NCBI GenBank assembly: GCA_032622095.1
Contig: CP136064.1
Span: 146,087,797-146,151,796, forward strand
Source: Siphonodentalium dalli
Taxonomy: Eukaryota; Mollusca; Scaphopoda; Gadilida; Siphonodentaliidae
Direction: 5' to 3'
DNA length: 64,000 bases
Part shown: piece after piece, positions 51,979-64,000 of the stretch
Numbering within the stretch: position 1 is the stretch's first letter
How the letters are laid out: the number at the start of each line of letters is the position of its first letter
Notes under the pieces: generated by a model
What the model was told of the DNA's origin: nothing
Database searches by the model: none
The model's input: the letters and a program-made list of their open reading frames with translations, nothing else
Program-made: the position numbers and the translations under genes

Positions 51979-54458
51979 ATGACACTCAGTACATCTTATA
52001 TATACCTCACAACCATTTTGGTTCAAATCGGCGACAAAAAAAAATTGACAAATTTTGCCCCTCCCCTAGCCCGGAAAAATTTGAGCGGACCTTTGTCAAA
52101 ATTTCGTGGTTTGGTCTTCTGTCTATGTTTAAGGCGCTCACATAGACCAAATCCAGCTGTTGCGCTTCGTCTAGGAGAAGATCTGGGCACAAGCACTTTC
52201 TACACATGGACTTTATTAGTACATTTTTTGATGTTTTATAACTTGGCCATTTCTCAACCGATTTACAAAATTCTTTCACGATTAGCATCAGAACGTCGTA
52301 TAGATACACGACAGTAAAAATGGTTGGAATCGGTGACAAGAAAAAATTTGACAAATTTTGCACCCCTCCCCAGGTCAAAAATTTTTTTCGGACCTTGGTG
52401 AAAATTTCCCCGATTTGTACCCTTTCGTTAGTTAACACGATTACGAGAACCGAATTCAGCTGCTTTGCTTTTTATAGGAGAAGATCTGGCCACAAACATT
52501 TTCCAAAAAAAATTTGTAAGGGGCATAACTCTGGAAAGCAAGTTGGGACATAAACCTAAATGCTTCGATTCCATGTAGCTTGGCAAGGTACGTAAACCTA
52601 CCAAATTTCAATGTTCCACCTTTTAAACTTTCTGAGATATAAGAGTTACAAAATATATTAAGAAGCATAATAATAATAGGAAAAATAAAAAATTGAATAA
52701 CAATATACTTCCATATTAAAATATGGAAGTATAATAAGGGAATCGCGCGGAATTGATTGGAATGTCGATAGTATGGTTTATTGACATTTCTGTGTTCAGT
52801 TGGAACGTTCTGTTGTGACCCCCACCCATGCCTCGAAATTTGACGACGCGGGTAGAAAATTCGCCATATATCGTCCAATTTTCGAGATATCGAGCTAATT
52901 TTTGCGTCATTGTGTTCGTATTTGATGCCCCTTTAATATTTAGCAGGGTTCTGGTGAGGTATTGTGGCGATATTTTACTATGTAGGCCAATATGTATGTT
53001 GTTCAGTACATACTTTTCGAATATCTCTGGCCTCCATCAACATGTTACGGCAAGTGGGTAATCGTTTAGAAGTACTAAAATTTCCCCACTGAATGACACC
53101 AAATACGTGACGATTGGTTGAAGGAATTTAAATTCATAGTGCATTTTCTGTAAACTTGAAGAAAAGGAAGGGGCCACAATTTCTACATTTGTCAACCGAT
53201 TCATAAAATTCACTCATAATGACACTCAGTACATCTTATATATACCTCACAACCATTTTGGTTCAAATCGGCGACAAAAAAAAATTGACAAATTTTGCCC
53301 CTCCCCTAGCCCGGAAAAATTTGAGCGGACCTTTGTCAAAATTTCGTGGTTTGGTCTTCTGTCTATGTTTAAGGCGCTCACATAGACCAAATCCAGCTGT
53401 TGCGCTTCGTCTAGGAGAAGATCTGGGCACAAGCACTTTCTACACATGGACTTTATTAGTACATTTTTTGATGTTTTATAACTTGGCCATTTCTCAACCG
53501 ATTTACAAAATTCTTTCACGATTAGCATCAGAACGTCGTATAGATACACGACAGTAAAAATGGTTGGAATCGGTGACAAGAAAAAATTTGACAAATTTTG
53601 CACCCCTCCCCAGGTCAAAAAATTTTTTCGGACCTTGGTGAAAATTTCCCCGATTTGTACCCTTTCGTTAGTTAACACGATTACGAGAACCGAATTCAGC
53701 TGCTTTGCTTTTTATAGGAGAAGATCTGGCCACAAACATTTTCCAAAAAAAATTTGTAAGGGGCATAACTCTGGAAAGCAAGTTGGGACATAAACCTAAA
53801 TGCTTCGATTCCATGTAGCTTGGCAAGGTACGTAAACCTACCAAATTTCAATGTTCCACCTTTTAAACTTTCTGAGATATAAGAGTTACAAAATATATTA
53901 AGAAGCATAATAATAATAGGAAAAATAAAAAATTGAATAACAATATACTTCCATATTAAAATATGGAAGTATAATAAGGGAATCGCGCGGAATTGATTGG
54001 AATGTCGATAGTATGGTTTATTGACATTTCTGTGTTCAGTTGGAACGTTCTGTTGTGACCCCCACCCATGCCTCGAAATTTGACGACGCGGGTAGAAAAT
54101 TCGCCATATATCGTCCAATTTTCGAGATATCGAGCTAATTTTTGCGTCATTGTGTTCGTATTTGATGCCCCTTTAATATTTAGCAGGGTTCTGGTGAGGT
54201 ATTGTGGCGATATTTTACTATGTAGGCCAATATGTATGTTGTTCAGTACATACTTTTCGAATATCTCTGGCCTCCATCAACATGTTACGGCAAGTGGGTA
54301 ATCGTTTAGAAGTACTAAAATTTCCCCACTGAATGACACCAAATACGTGACGATTGGTTGAAGGAATTTAAATTCATAGTGCATTTTCTGTAAACTTGAA
54401 GAAAAGGAAGGGGCCACAATTTCTACATTTGTCAACCGATTCATAAAATTCACTCATA
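51979..54458 (+). repeat. Two monomers with altered T tracts
   Basis: Unit 51979 has G to T at 52384 (seven T before CGG), and 53219 has T to A at 53622 plus G to T at 53624 at the same place, where the array normally reads AAATTGTTTTCGG. C to A at 51946 lies just upstream. Both units are 1240 bp. Confidence 0.75.
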
Positions 54459-57400
54459 ATGACACTCAGTACATCTTATATATACCTCACAACCATTTTG
54501 GTTCAAATCGGCGACAAAAAAAAATTGACAAATTTTGCCCCTCCCCTAGCCCGGAAAAATTTGAGCGGACCTTTGTCAAAATTTCGTGGTTTGGTCTTCT
54601 GTCTATGTTTAAGGCGCTCACATAGACCAAATCCAGCTGTTGCGCTTCGTCTAGGAGAAGATCTGGGCACAAGCACTTTCTACACATGGACTTTATTAGT
54701 ACATTTTTTGATGTTTTATAACTTGGCCATTTCTCAACCGATTTACAAAATTCTTTCACGATTAGCATCAGAACGTCGTATAGATACACGACAGTAAAAA
54801 TGGTTGGAATCGGTGACAAGAAAAAATTTGACAAATTTTGCACCCCTCCCCAGGTCAAAAATTGTTTTCGGACCTTGGTGAAAATTTCCCCGATTTGTAC
54901 CCTTTCGTTAGTTAACACGATTACGAGAACCGAATTCAGCTGCTTTGCTTTTTATAGGAGAAGATCTGGCCACAAACATTTTCCAAAAAAAATTTGTAAG
55001 GGGCATAACTCTGGAAAGCAAGTTGGGACATAAACCTAAATGCTTCGATTCCATGTAGCTTGGCAAGGTACGTAAACCTACCAAATTTCAATGTTCCACC
55101 TTTTAAACTTTCTGAGATATAAGAGTTACAAAATATATTAAGAAGCATAATAATAATAGGAAAAATAAAAAATTGAATAACAATATACTTCCATATTAAA
55201 ATATGGAAGTATAATAAGGGAATCGCGCGGAATTGATTGGAATGTCGATAGTATGGTTTATTGACATTTCTGTGTTCAGTTGGAACGTTCTGTTGTGACC
55301 CCCACCCATGCCTCGAAATTTGACGACGCGGGTAGAAAATTCGCCATATATCGTCCAATTTTCGAGATATCGAGCTAATTTTTGCGTCATTGTGTTCGTA
55401 TTTGATGCCCCTTTAATATTTAGCAGGGTTCTGGTGAGGTATTGTGGCGATATTTTACTATGTAGGCCAATATGTATGTTGTTCAGTACATACTTTTCGA
55501 ATATCTCTGGCCTCCATCAACATGTTACGGCAAGTGGGTAATCGTTTAGAAGTACTAAAATTTCCCCACTGAATGACACCAAATACGTGACGATTGGTTG
55601 AAGGAATTTAAATTCATAGTGCATTTTCTGTAAACTTGAAGAAAAGGAAGGGGCCACAATTTCTACATTTGTCAACCGATTCATAAAATTCACTCATAAT
55701 GACACTCAGTACATCTTATATATACCTCACAACCATTTTGGTTCAAATCGGCGACAAAAAAAAATTGACAAATTTTGCCCCTCCCCTAGCCCGGAAAAAT
55801 TTGAGCGGACCTTTGTCAAAATTTCGTGGTTTGGTCTTCTGTCTATGTTTAAGGCGCTCACATAGACCAAATCCAGCTGTTGCGCTTCGTCTAGGAGAAG
55901 ATCTGGGCACAAGCACTTTCTACACATGGACTTTATTAGTACATTTTTTGATGTTTTATAACTTGGCCATTTCTCAACCGATTTACAAAATTCTTTCACG
56001 ATTAGCATCAGAACGTCGTATAGATACACGACAGTAAAAATGGTTGGAATCGGTGACAAGAAAAAATTTGACAAATTTTGCACCCCTCCCCAGGTCAAAA
56101 ATTGTTTTCGGACCTTGGTGAAAATTTCCCCGATTTGTACCCTTTCGTTAGTTAACACGATTACGAGAACCGAATTCAGCTGCTTTGCTTTTTATAGGAG
56201 AAGATCTGGCCACAAACATTTTCCAAAAAAAATTTGTAAGGGGCATAACTCTGGAAAGCAAGTTGGGACATAAACCTAAATGCTTCGATTCCATGTAGCT
56301 TGGCAAGGTACGTAAACCTACCAAATTTCAATGTTCCACCTTTTAAACTTTCTGAGATATAAGAGTTACAAAATATATTAAGAAGCATAATAATAATAGG
56401 AAAAATAAAAAATTGAATAACAATATACTTCCATATTAAAATATGGAAGTATAATAAGGGAATCGCGCGGAATTGATTGGAATGTCGATAGTATGGTTTA
56501 TTGACATTTCTGTGTTCAGTTGGAACGTTCTGTTGTGACCCCCACCCATGCCTCGAAATTTGACGACGCGGGTAGAAAATTCGCCATATATCGTCCAATT
56601 TTCGAGATATCGAGCTAATTTTTGCGTCATTGTGTTCGTATTTGATGCCCCTTTAATATTTAGCAGGGTTCTGGTGAGGTATTGTGGCGATATTTTACTA
56701 TGTAGGCCAATATGTATGTTGTTCAGTACATACTTTTCGAATATCTCTGGCCTCCATCAACATGTTACGGCAAGTGGGTAATCGTTTAGAAGTACTAAAA
56801 TTTCCCCACTGAATGACACCAAATACGTGACGATTGGTTGAAGGAATTTAAATTCATAGTGCATTTTCTGTAAACTTGAAGAAAAGGAAGGGGCCACAAT
56901 TTCTACATTTGTCAACCGATTCATAAAATTCACTCATAATGACACTCAGTACATCTTATATATACCTCACAACCATTTTGGTTCAAATCGGCGACAAAAA
57001 AAAATTGACAAATTTTGCCCCTCCCCTAGCCCGGAAAAATTTGAGCGGACCTTTGTCAAAATTTCGTGGTTTGGTCTTCTGTCTATGTTTAAGGCGCTCA
57101 CATAGACCAAATCCAGCTGTTGCGCTTCGTCTAGGAGAAGATCTGGGCACAAGCACTTTCTACACATGGACTTTATTAGTACATTTTTTGATGTTTTATA
57201 ACTTGGCCATTTCTCAACCGATTTACAAAATTCTTTCACGATTAGCATCAGAACGTCGTATAGATACACGACAGTAAAAATGGTTGGAATCGGTGACAAG
57301 AAAAAATTTGACAAATTTTGCACCCCTCCCCAGGTCAAAAATTGTTTTCGGACCTTGGTGAAAATTTCCCCGATTTGTACCCTTTCGTTAGTTAACACGA

Positions 57401-60400
57401 TTACGAGAACCGAATTCAGCTGCTTTGCTTTTTATAGGAGAAGATCTGGCCACAAACATTTTCCAAAAAAAATTTGTAAGGGGCATAACTCTGGAAAGCA
57501 AGTTGGGACATAAACCTAAATGCTTCGATTCCATGTAGCTTGGCAAGGTACGTAAACCTACCAAATTTCAATGTTCCACCTTTTAAACTTTCTGAGATAT
57601 AAGAGTTACAAAATATATTAAGAAGCATAATAATAATAGGAAAAATAAAAAATTGAATAACAATATACTTCCATATTAAAATATGGAAGTATAATAAGGG
57701 AATCGCGCGGAATTGATTGGAATGTCGATAGTATGGTTTATTGACATTTCTGTGTTCAGTTGGAACGTTCTGTTGTGACCCCCACCCATGCCTCGAAATT
57801 TGACGACGCGGGTAGAAAATTCGCCATATATCGTCCAATTTTCGAGATATCGAGCTAATTTTTGCGTCATTGTGTTCGTATTTGATGCCCCTTTAATATT
57901 TAGCAGGGTTCTGGTGAGGTATTGTGGCGATATTTTACAATGTAGGCCAATATGTATGTTGTTCAGTACATACTTTTCGAATATCTCTGGCCTCCATCAA
58001 CATGTTACGGCAAGTGGGTAATCGTTTAGAAGTACTAAAATTTCCCCACTGAATGACACCAAATACGTGACGATTGGTTGAAGGAATTTAAATTCATAGT
58101 GCATTTTCTGTAAACTTGAAGAAAAGGAAGGGGCCACAATTTCTACATTTGTCAACCGATTCATAAAATTCACTCATAATGACACTCAGTACATCTTATA
58201 TATACCTCACAACCATTTTGGTTCAAATCGGCGACAAAAAAAAATTGACAAATTTTGCCCCTCCCCTAGCCCGGAAAAATTTGAGCGGACCTTTGTCAAA
58301 ATTTCGTGGTTTGGTCTTCTGTCTATGTTTAAGGCGCTCACATAGACCAAATCCAGCTGTTGCGCTTCGTCTAGGAGAAGATCTGGGCACAAGCACTTTC
58401 TACACATGGACTTTATTAGTACATTTTTTGATGTTTTATAACTTGGCCATTTCTCAACCGATTTACAAAATTCTTTCACGATTAGCATCAGAACGTCGTA
58501 TAGATACACGACAGTAAAAATGGTTGGAATCGGTGACAAGAAAAAATTTGACAAATTTTGCACCCCTCCCCAGGTCAAAAATTGTTTTCGGACCTTGGTG
58601 AAAATTTCCCCGATTTGTACCCTTTCGTTAGTTAACACGATTACGAGAACCGAATTCAGCTGCTTTGCTTTTTATAGGAGAAGATCTGGCCACAAACATT
58701 TTCCAAAAAAAATTTGTAAGGGGCATAACTCTGGAAAGCAAGTTGGGACATAAACCTAAATGCTTCGATTCCATGTAGCTTGGCAAGGTACGTAAACCTA
58801 CCAAATTTCAATGTTCCACCTTTTAAACTTTCTGAGATATAAGAGTTACAAAATATATTAAGAAGCATAATAATAATAGGAAAAATAAAAAATTGAATAA
58901 CAATATACTTCCATATTAAAATATGGAAGTATAATAAGGGAATCGCGCGGAATTGATTGGAATGTCGATAGTATGGTTTATTGACATTTCTGTGTTCAGT
59001 TGGAACGTTCTGTTGTGACCCCCACCCATGCCTCGAAATTTGACGACGCGGGTAGAAAATTCGCCATATATCGTCCAATTTTCGAGATATCGAGCTAATT
59101 TTTGCGTCATTGTGTTCGTATTTGATGCCCCTTTAATATTTAGCAGGGTTCTGGTGAGGTATTGTGGCGATATTTTACTATGTAGGCCAATATGTATGTT
59201 GTTCAGTACATACTTTTCGAATATCTCTGGCCTCCATCAACATGTTACGGCAAGTGGGTAATCGTTTAGAAGTACTAAAATTTCCCCACTGAATGACACC
59301 AAATACGTGACGATTGGTTGAAGGAATTTAAATTCATAGTGCATTTTCTGTAAACTTGAAGAAAAGGAAGGGGCCACAATTTCTACATTTGTCAACCGAT
59401 TCATAAAATTCACTCATAATGACACTCAGTACATCTTATATATACCTCACAACCATTTTGGTTCAAATCGGCGACAAAAAAAAATTGACAAATTTTGCCC
59501 CTCCCCTAGCCCGGAAAAATTTGAGCGGACCTTTGTCAAAATTTCGTGGTTTGGTCTTCTGTCTATGTTTAAGGCGCTCACATAGACCAAATCCAGCTGT
59601 TGCGCTTCGTCTAGGAGAAGATCTGGGCACAAGCACTTTCTACACATGGACTTTATTAGTACATTTTTTGATGTTTTATAACTTGGCCATTTCTCAACCG
59701 ATTTACAAAATTCTTTCACGATTAGCATCAGAACGTCGTATAGATACACGACAGTAAAAATGGTTGGAATCGGTGACAAGAAAAAATTTGACAAATTTTG
59801 CACCCCTCCCCAGGTCAAAAATTGTTTTCGGACCTTGGTGAAAATTTCCCCGATTTGTACCCTTTTGTTAGTTAACACGATTACGAGAACCGAATTCAGC
59901 TGCTTTGCTTTTTATAGGAGAAGATCTGGCCACAAACATTTTCCAAAAAAAATTTGTAAGGGGCATAACTCTGGAAAGCAAGTTGGGACATAAACCTAAA
60001 TGCTTCGATTCCATGTAGCTTGGCAAGGTACGTAAACCTACCAAATTTCAATGTTCCACCTTTTAAACTTTCTGAGATATAAGAGTTACAAAATATATTA
60101 AGAAGCATAATAATAATAGGAAAAATAAAAAATTGAATAACAATATACTTCCATATTAAAATATGGAAGTATAATAAGGGAATCGCGCGGAATTGATTGG
60201 AATGTCGATAGTATGGTTTATTGACATTTCTGTGTTCAGTTGGAACGTTCTGTTGTGACCCCCACCCATGCCTCGAAATTTGACGACGCGGGTAGAAAAT
60301 TCGCCATATATCGTCCAATTTTCGAGATATCGAGCTAATTTTTGCGTCATTGTGTTCGTATTTGATGCCCCTTTAATATTTAGCAGGGTTCTGGTGAGGT

Positions 60401-63400
60401 ATTGTGGCGATATTTTACTATGTAGGCCAATATGTATGTTGTTCAGTACATACTTTTCGAATATCTCTGGCCTCCATCAACATGTTACGGCAAGTGGGTA
60501 ATCGTTTAGAAGTACTAAAATTTCCCCACTGAATGACACCAAATACGTGACGATTGGTTGAAGGAATTTAAATTCATAGTGCATTTTCTGTAAACTTGAA
60601 GAAAAGGAAGGGGCCACAATTTCTACATTTGTCAACCGATTCATAAAATTCACTCATAATGACACTCAGTACATCTTATATATACCTCACAACCATTTTG
60701 GTTCAAATCGGCGACAAAAAAAAATTGACAAATTTTGCCCCTCCCCTAGCCCGGAAAAATTTGAGCGGACCTTTGTCAAAATTTCGTGGTTTGGTCTTCT
60801 GTCTATGTTTAAGGCGCTCACATAGACCAAATCCAGCTGTTGCGCTTCGTCTAGGAGAAGATCTGGGCACAAGCACTTTCTACACATGGACTTTATTAGT
60901 ACATTTTTTGATGTTTTATAACTTGGCCATTTCTCAACCGATTTACAAAATTCTTTCACGATTAGCATCAGAACGTCGTATAGATACACGACAGTAAAAA
61001 TGGTTGGAATCGGTGACAAGAAAAAATTTGACAAATTTTGCACCCCTCCCCAGGTCAAAAATTGTTTTCGGACCTTGGTGAAAATTTCCCCGATTTGTAC
61101 CCTTTCGTTAGTTAACACGATTACGAGAACCGAATTCAGCTGCTTTGCTTTTTATAGGAGAAGATCTGGCCACAAACATTTTCCAAAAAAAATTTGTAAG
61201 GGGCATAACTCTGGAAAGCAAGTTGGGACATAAACCTAAATGCTTCGATTCCATGTAGCTTGGCAAGGTACGTAAACCTACCAAATTTCAATGTTCCACC
61301 TTTTAAACTTTCTGAGATATAAGAGTTACAAAATATATTAAGAAGCATAATAATAATAGGAAAAATAAAAAATTGAATAACAATATACTTCCATATTAAA
61401 ATATGGAAGTATAATAAGGGAATCGCGCGGAATTGATTGGAATGTCGATAGTATGGTTTATTGACATTTCTGTGTTCAGTTGGAACGTTCTGTTGTGACC
61501 CCCACCCATGCCTCGAAATTTGACGACGCGGGTAGAAAATTCGCCATATATCGTCCAATTTTCGAGATATCGAGCTAATTTTTGCGTCATTGTGTTCGTA
61601 TTTGATGCCCCTTTAATATTTAGCAGGGTTCTGGTGAGGTATTGTGGCGATATTTTACTATGTAGGCCAATATGTATGTTGTTCAGTACATACTTTTCGA
61701 ATATCTCTGGCCTCCATCAACATGTTACGGCAAGTGGGTAATCGTTTAGAAGTACTAAAATTTCCCCACTGAATGACACCAAATACGTGACGATTGGTTG
61801 AAGGAATTTAAATTCATAGTGCATTTTCTGTAAACTTGAAGAAAAGGAAGGGGCCACAATTTGTACATTTGTCAACCGATTCATAAAATTCACTCATAAT
61901 GACACTCAGTACATCTTATATATACCTCACAACCATTTTGGTTCAAATCGGCGACAAAAAAAAATTGACAAATTTTGCCCCTCCCCTAGCCCGGAAAAAT
62001 TTGAGCGGACCTTTGTCAAAATTTCGTGGTTTGGTCTTCTGTCTATGTTTAAGGCGCTCACATAGACCAAATCCAGCTGTTGCGCTTCGTCTAGGAGAAG
62101 ATCTGGGCACAAGCACTTTCTACACATGGACTTTATTAGTACATTTTTTGATGTTTTATAACTTGGCCATTTCTCAACCGATTTACAAAATTCTTTCACG
62201 ATTAGCATCAGAACGTCGTATAGATACACGACAGTAAAAATGGTTGGAATCGGTGACAAGAAAAAATTTGACAAATTTTGCACCCCTCCCCAGGTCAAAA
62301 ATTGTTTTCGGACCTTGGTGAAAATTTCCCCGATTTGTACCCTTTCGTTAGTTAACACGATTACGAGAACCGAATTCAGCTGCTTTGCTTTTTATAGGAG
62401 AAGATCTGGCCACAAACATTTTCCAAAAAAAATTTGTAAGGGGCATAACTCTGGAAAGCAAGTTGGGACATAAACTTAAATGCTTCGATTCCATGTAGCT
62501 TGGCAAGGTACGTAAACCTACCAAATTTCAATGTTCCACCTTTTAAACTTTCTGAGATATAAGAGTTACAAAATATATTAAGAAGCATAATAATAATAGG
62601 AAAAATAAAAAATTGAATAACAATATACTTCCATATTAAAATATGGAAGTATAATAAGGGAATCGCGCGGAATTGATTGGAATGTCGATAGTATGGTTTA
62701 TTGACATTTCTGTGTTCAGTTGGAACGTTCTGTTGTGACCCCCACCCATGCCTCGAAATTTGACGACGCGGGTAGAAAATTCGCCATATATCGTCCAATT
62801 TTCGAGATATCGAGCTAATTTTTGCGTCATTGTGTTCGTATTTGATGCCCCTTTAATATTTAGCAGGGTTCTGGTGAGGTATTGTGGCGATATTTTACTA
62901 TGTAGGCCAATATGTATGTTGTTCAGTACATACTTTTCGAATATCTCTGGCCTCCATCAACATGTTACGGCAAGTGGGTAATCGTTTAGAAGTACTAAAA
63001 TTTCCCCACTGAATGACACCAAATACGTGACGATTGGTTGAAGGAATTTAAATTCATAGTGCATTTTCTGTAAACTTGAAGAAAAGGAAGGGGCCACAAT
63101 TTGTACATTTGTCAACCGATTCATAAAATTCACTCATAATGACACTCAGTACATCTTATATATACCTCACAACCATTTTGGTTCAAATCGGCGACAAAAA
63201 AAAATTGACAAATTTTGCCCCTCCCCTAGCCCGGAAAAATTTGAGCGGACCTTTGTCAAAATTTCGTGGTTTGGTCTTCTGTCTATGTTTAAGGCGCTCA
63301 CATAGACCAAATCCAGCTGTTGCGCTTCGTCTAGGAGAAGATCTGGGCACAAGCACTTTCTACACATGGACTTTATTAGTACATTTTTTGATGTTTTATA

Positions 63401-64000
63401 ACTTGGCCATTTCTCAACCGATTTACAAAATTCTTTCACGATTAGCATCAGAACGTCGTATAGATACACGACAGTAAAAATGGTTGGAATCGGTGACAAG
63501 AAAAAATTTGACAAATTTTGCACCCCTCCCCAGGTCAAAAATTGTTTTCGGACCTTGGTGAAAATTTCCCCGATTTGTACCCTTTCGTTAGTTAACACGA
63601 TTACGAGAACCGAATTCAGCTGCTTTGCTTTTTATAGGAGAAGATCTGGCCACAAACATTTTCCAAAAAAAATTTGTAAGGGGCATAACTCTGGAAAGCA
63701 AGTTGGGACATAAACCTAAATGCTTCGATTCCATGTAGCTTGGCAAGGTACGTAAACCTACCAAATTTCAATGTTCCACCTTTTAAACTTTCTGAGATAT
63801 AAGAGTTACAAAATATATTAAGAAGCATAATAATAATAGGAAAAATAAAAAATTGAATAACAATATACTTCCATATTAAAATATGGAAGTATAATAAGGG
63901 AATCGCGCGGAATTGATTGGAATGTCGATAGTATGGTTTATTGACATTTCTGTGTTCAGTTGGAACGTTCTGTTGTGACCCCCACCCATGCCTCGAAATT
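54459..64000 (+). repeat. Highly homogeneous right part of the array
   Basis: Seven complete 1240-bp units and an 862-bp partial unit starting at 63139. I noticed only isolated changes: T to A at 57940, C to T at 59866, C to G at 61863 and 63103 (the TTTGTACATTT mark of type B), and C to T at 62476. No higher-order period can be assigned because there are too few markers. The array continues past the window. Confidence 0.88.

Larger units (their letters stand above)
3068..64000 (+). repeat. Tandem satellite array, monomer about 1,240 bp
   Basis: The same sequence recurs head to tail with no inversion. Using ATGACACTCAGTAC as an anchor, units start at 3231, 4475, 5724, 6981, 8230, 9481, 10720, 11969, 13211, 14451, 15691, 18498, 19738, 20978, 22217, 23456, 24696, then every 1240 bp to 48256, then 49497, 50738, 51979 and every 1240 bp to 63139. 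That gives 47 complete intervals, a 163-bp partial at the left and 862 bp at the right. The 15691 interval is enlarged by 1,567 bp through a transposon insertion. Neighbouring units past about 12.5 kb differ by only a handful of bases, showing very recent homogenisation. The array continues beyond the window. Each unit normally has one GAATTC and two AGATCT sites. I do not recognise the satellite. Confidence 0.97.

Noticed and set aside
3068-64000. CRISPR array or bacterial repeat locus
   Set aside because: The repeats are 1,240 bp, contiguous and without unique spacers, and there are no associated genes.
3068-64000. Ribosomal DNA or other tandem gene cluster
   Set aside because: The unit is too short and AT-rich for rDNA, and I recognise no rRNA, 5S, tRNA, snRNA or histone sequence in it.

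Overview
The window is eukaryotic repeat DNA with no gene I can support. It is AT-rich and consists almost wholly of one head-to-tail satellite array with a monomer of about 1,240 bp. There are no bacterial operons, RNA genes or recognisable protein domains. A TTAA-flanked piggyBac-type element and a long homogenised satellite point to an animal nuclear genome, perhaps an invertebrate, but the sequence does not identify the species.

Layout. 1-2967 is a patchwork of an older repeat family: degenerate forward copies at about 49-1860, then three composite units of about 350-377 bp in the opposite orientation at 1864-2967, forming a large inverted repeat. 2968-3067 is a 100-N gap. 3068-64000 is the 1,240-bp satellite: a 163-bp partial unit, 47 complete monomers and an 862-bp partial unit running off the right edge, all in one orientation. 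The first eight monomers are 1,239-1,257 bp long and full of single-base indels up to about position 12540. After that the lengths lock to 1240, with only two 1239-bp and three 1241-bp exceptions. One monomer is split at 15840-17411 by a 1,564-bp non-autonomous piggyBac-like element with perfect 12-bp terminal inverted repeats, TTAA on both sides and two internal duplications.

Inside the array, shared single-base variants reveal higher-order structure: an A/B dimer (2,480 bp) repeated three times at 24696-32135, a hexamer (7,440 bp) present twice at 34616-49496, a local triplication marked by an extra C (48256-51978), and a chimeric monomer (22217-23455) joining a B-type left part to an A-type right part. 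The monomer itself contains an old tandem duplication (offset about 302 bp) and a 30-bp near-perfect dyad. Together these suggest repeated rounds of unequal exchange or segmental amplification. A centromeric, pericentromeric or other heterochromatic location is plausible but not shown by the sequence.

The many open frames in the satellite recur every 1,240 bp on both strands in overlapping frames, and I treat them as chance ORFs of a repeat, not as genes.
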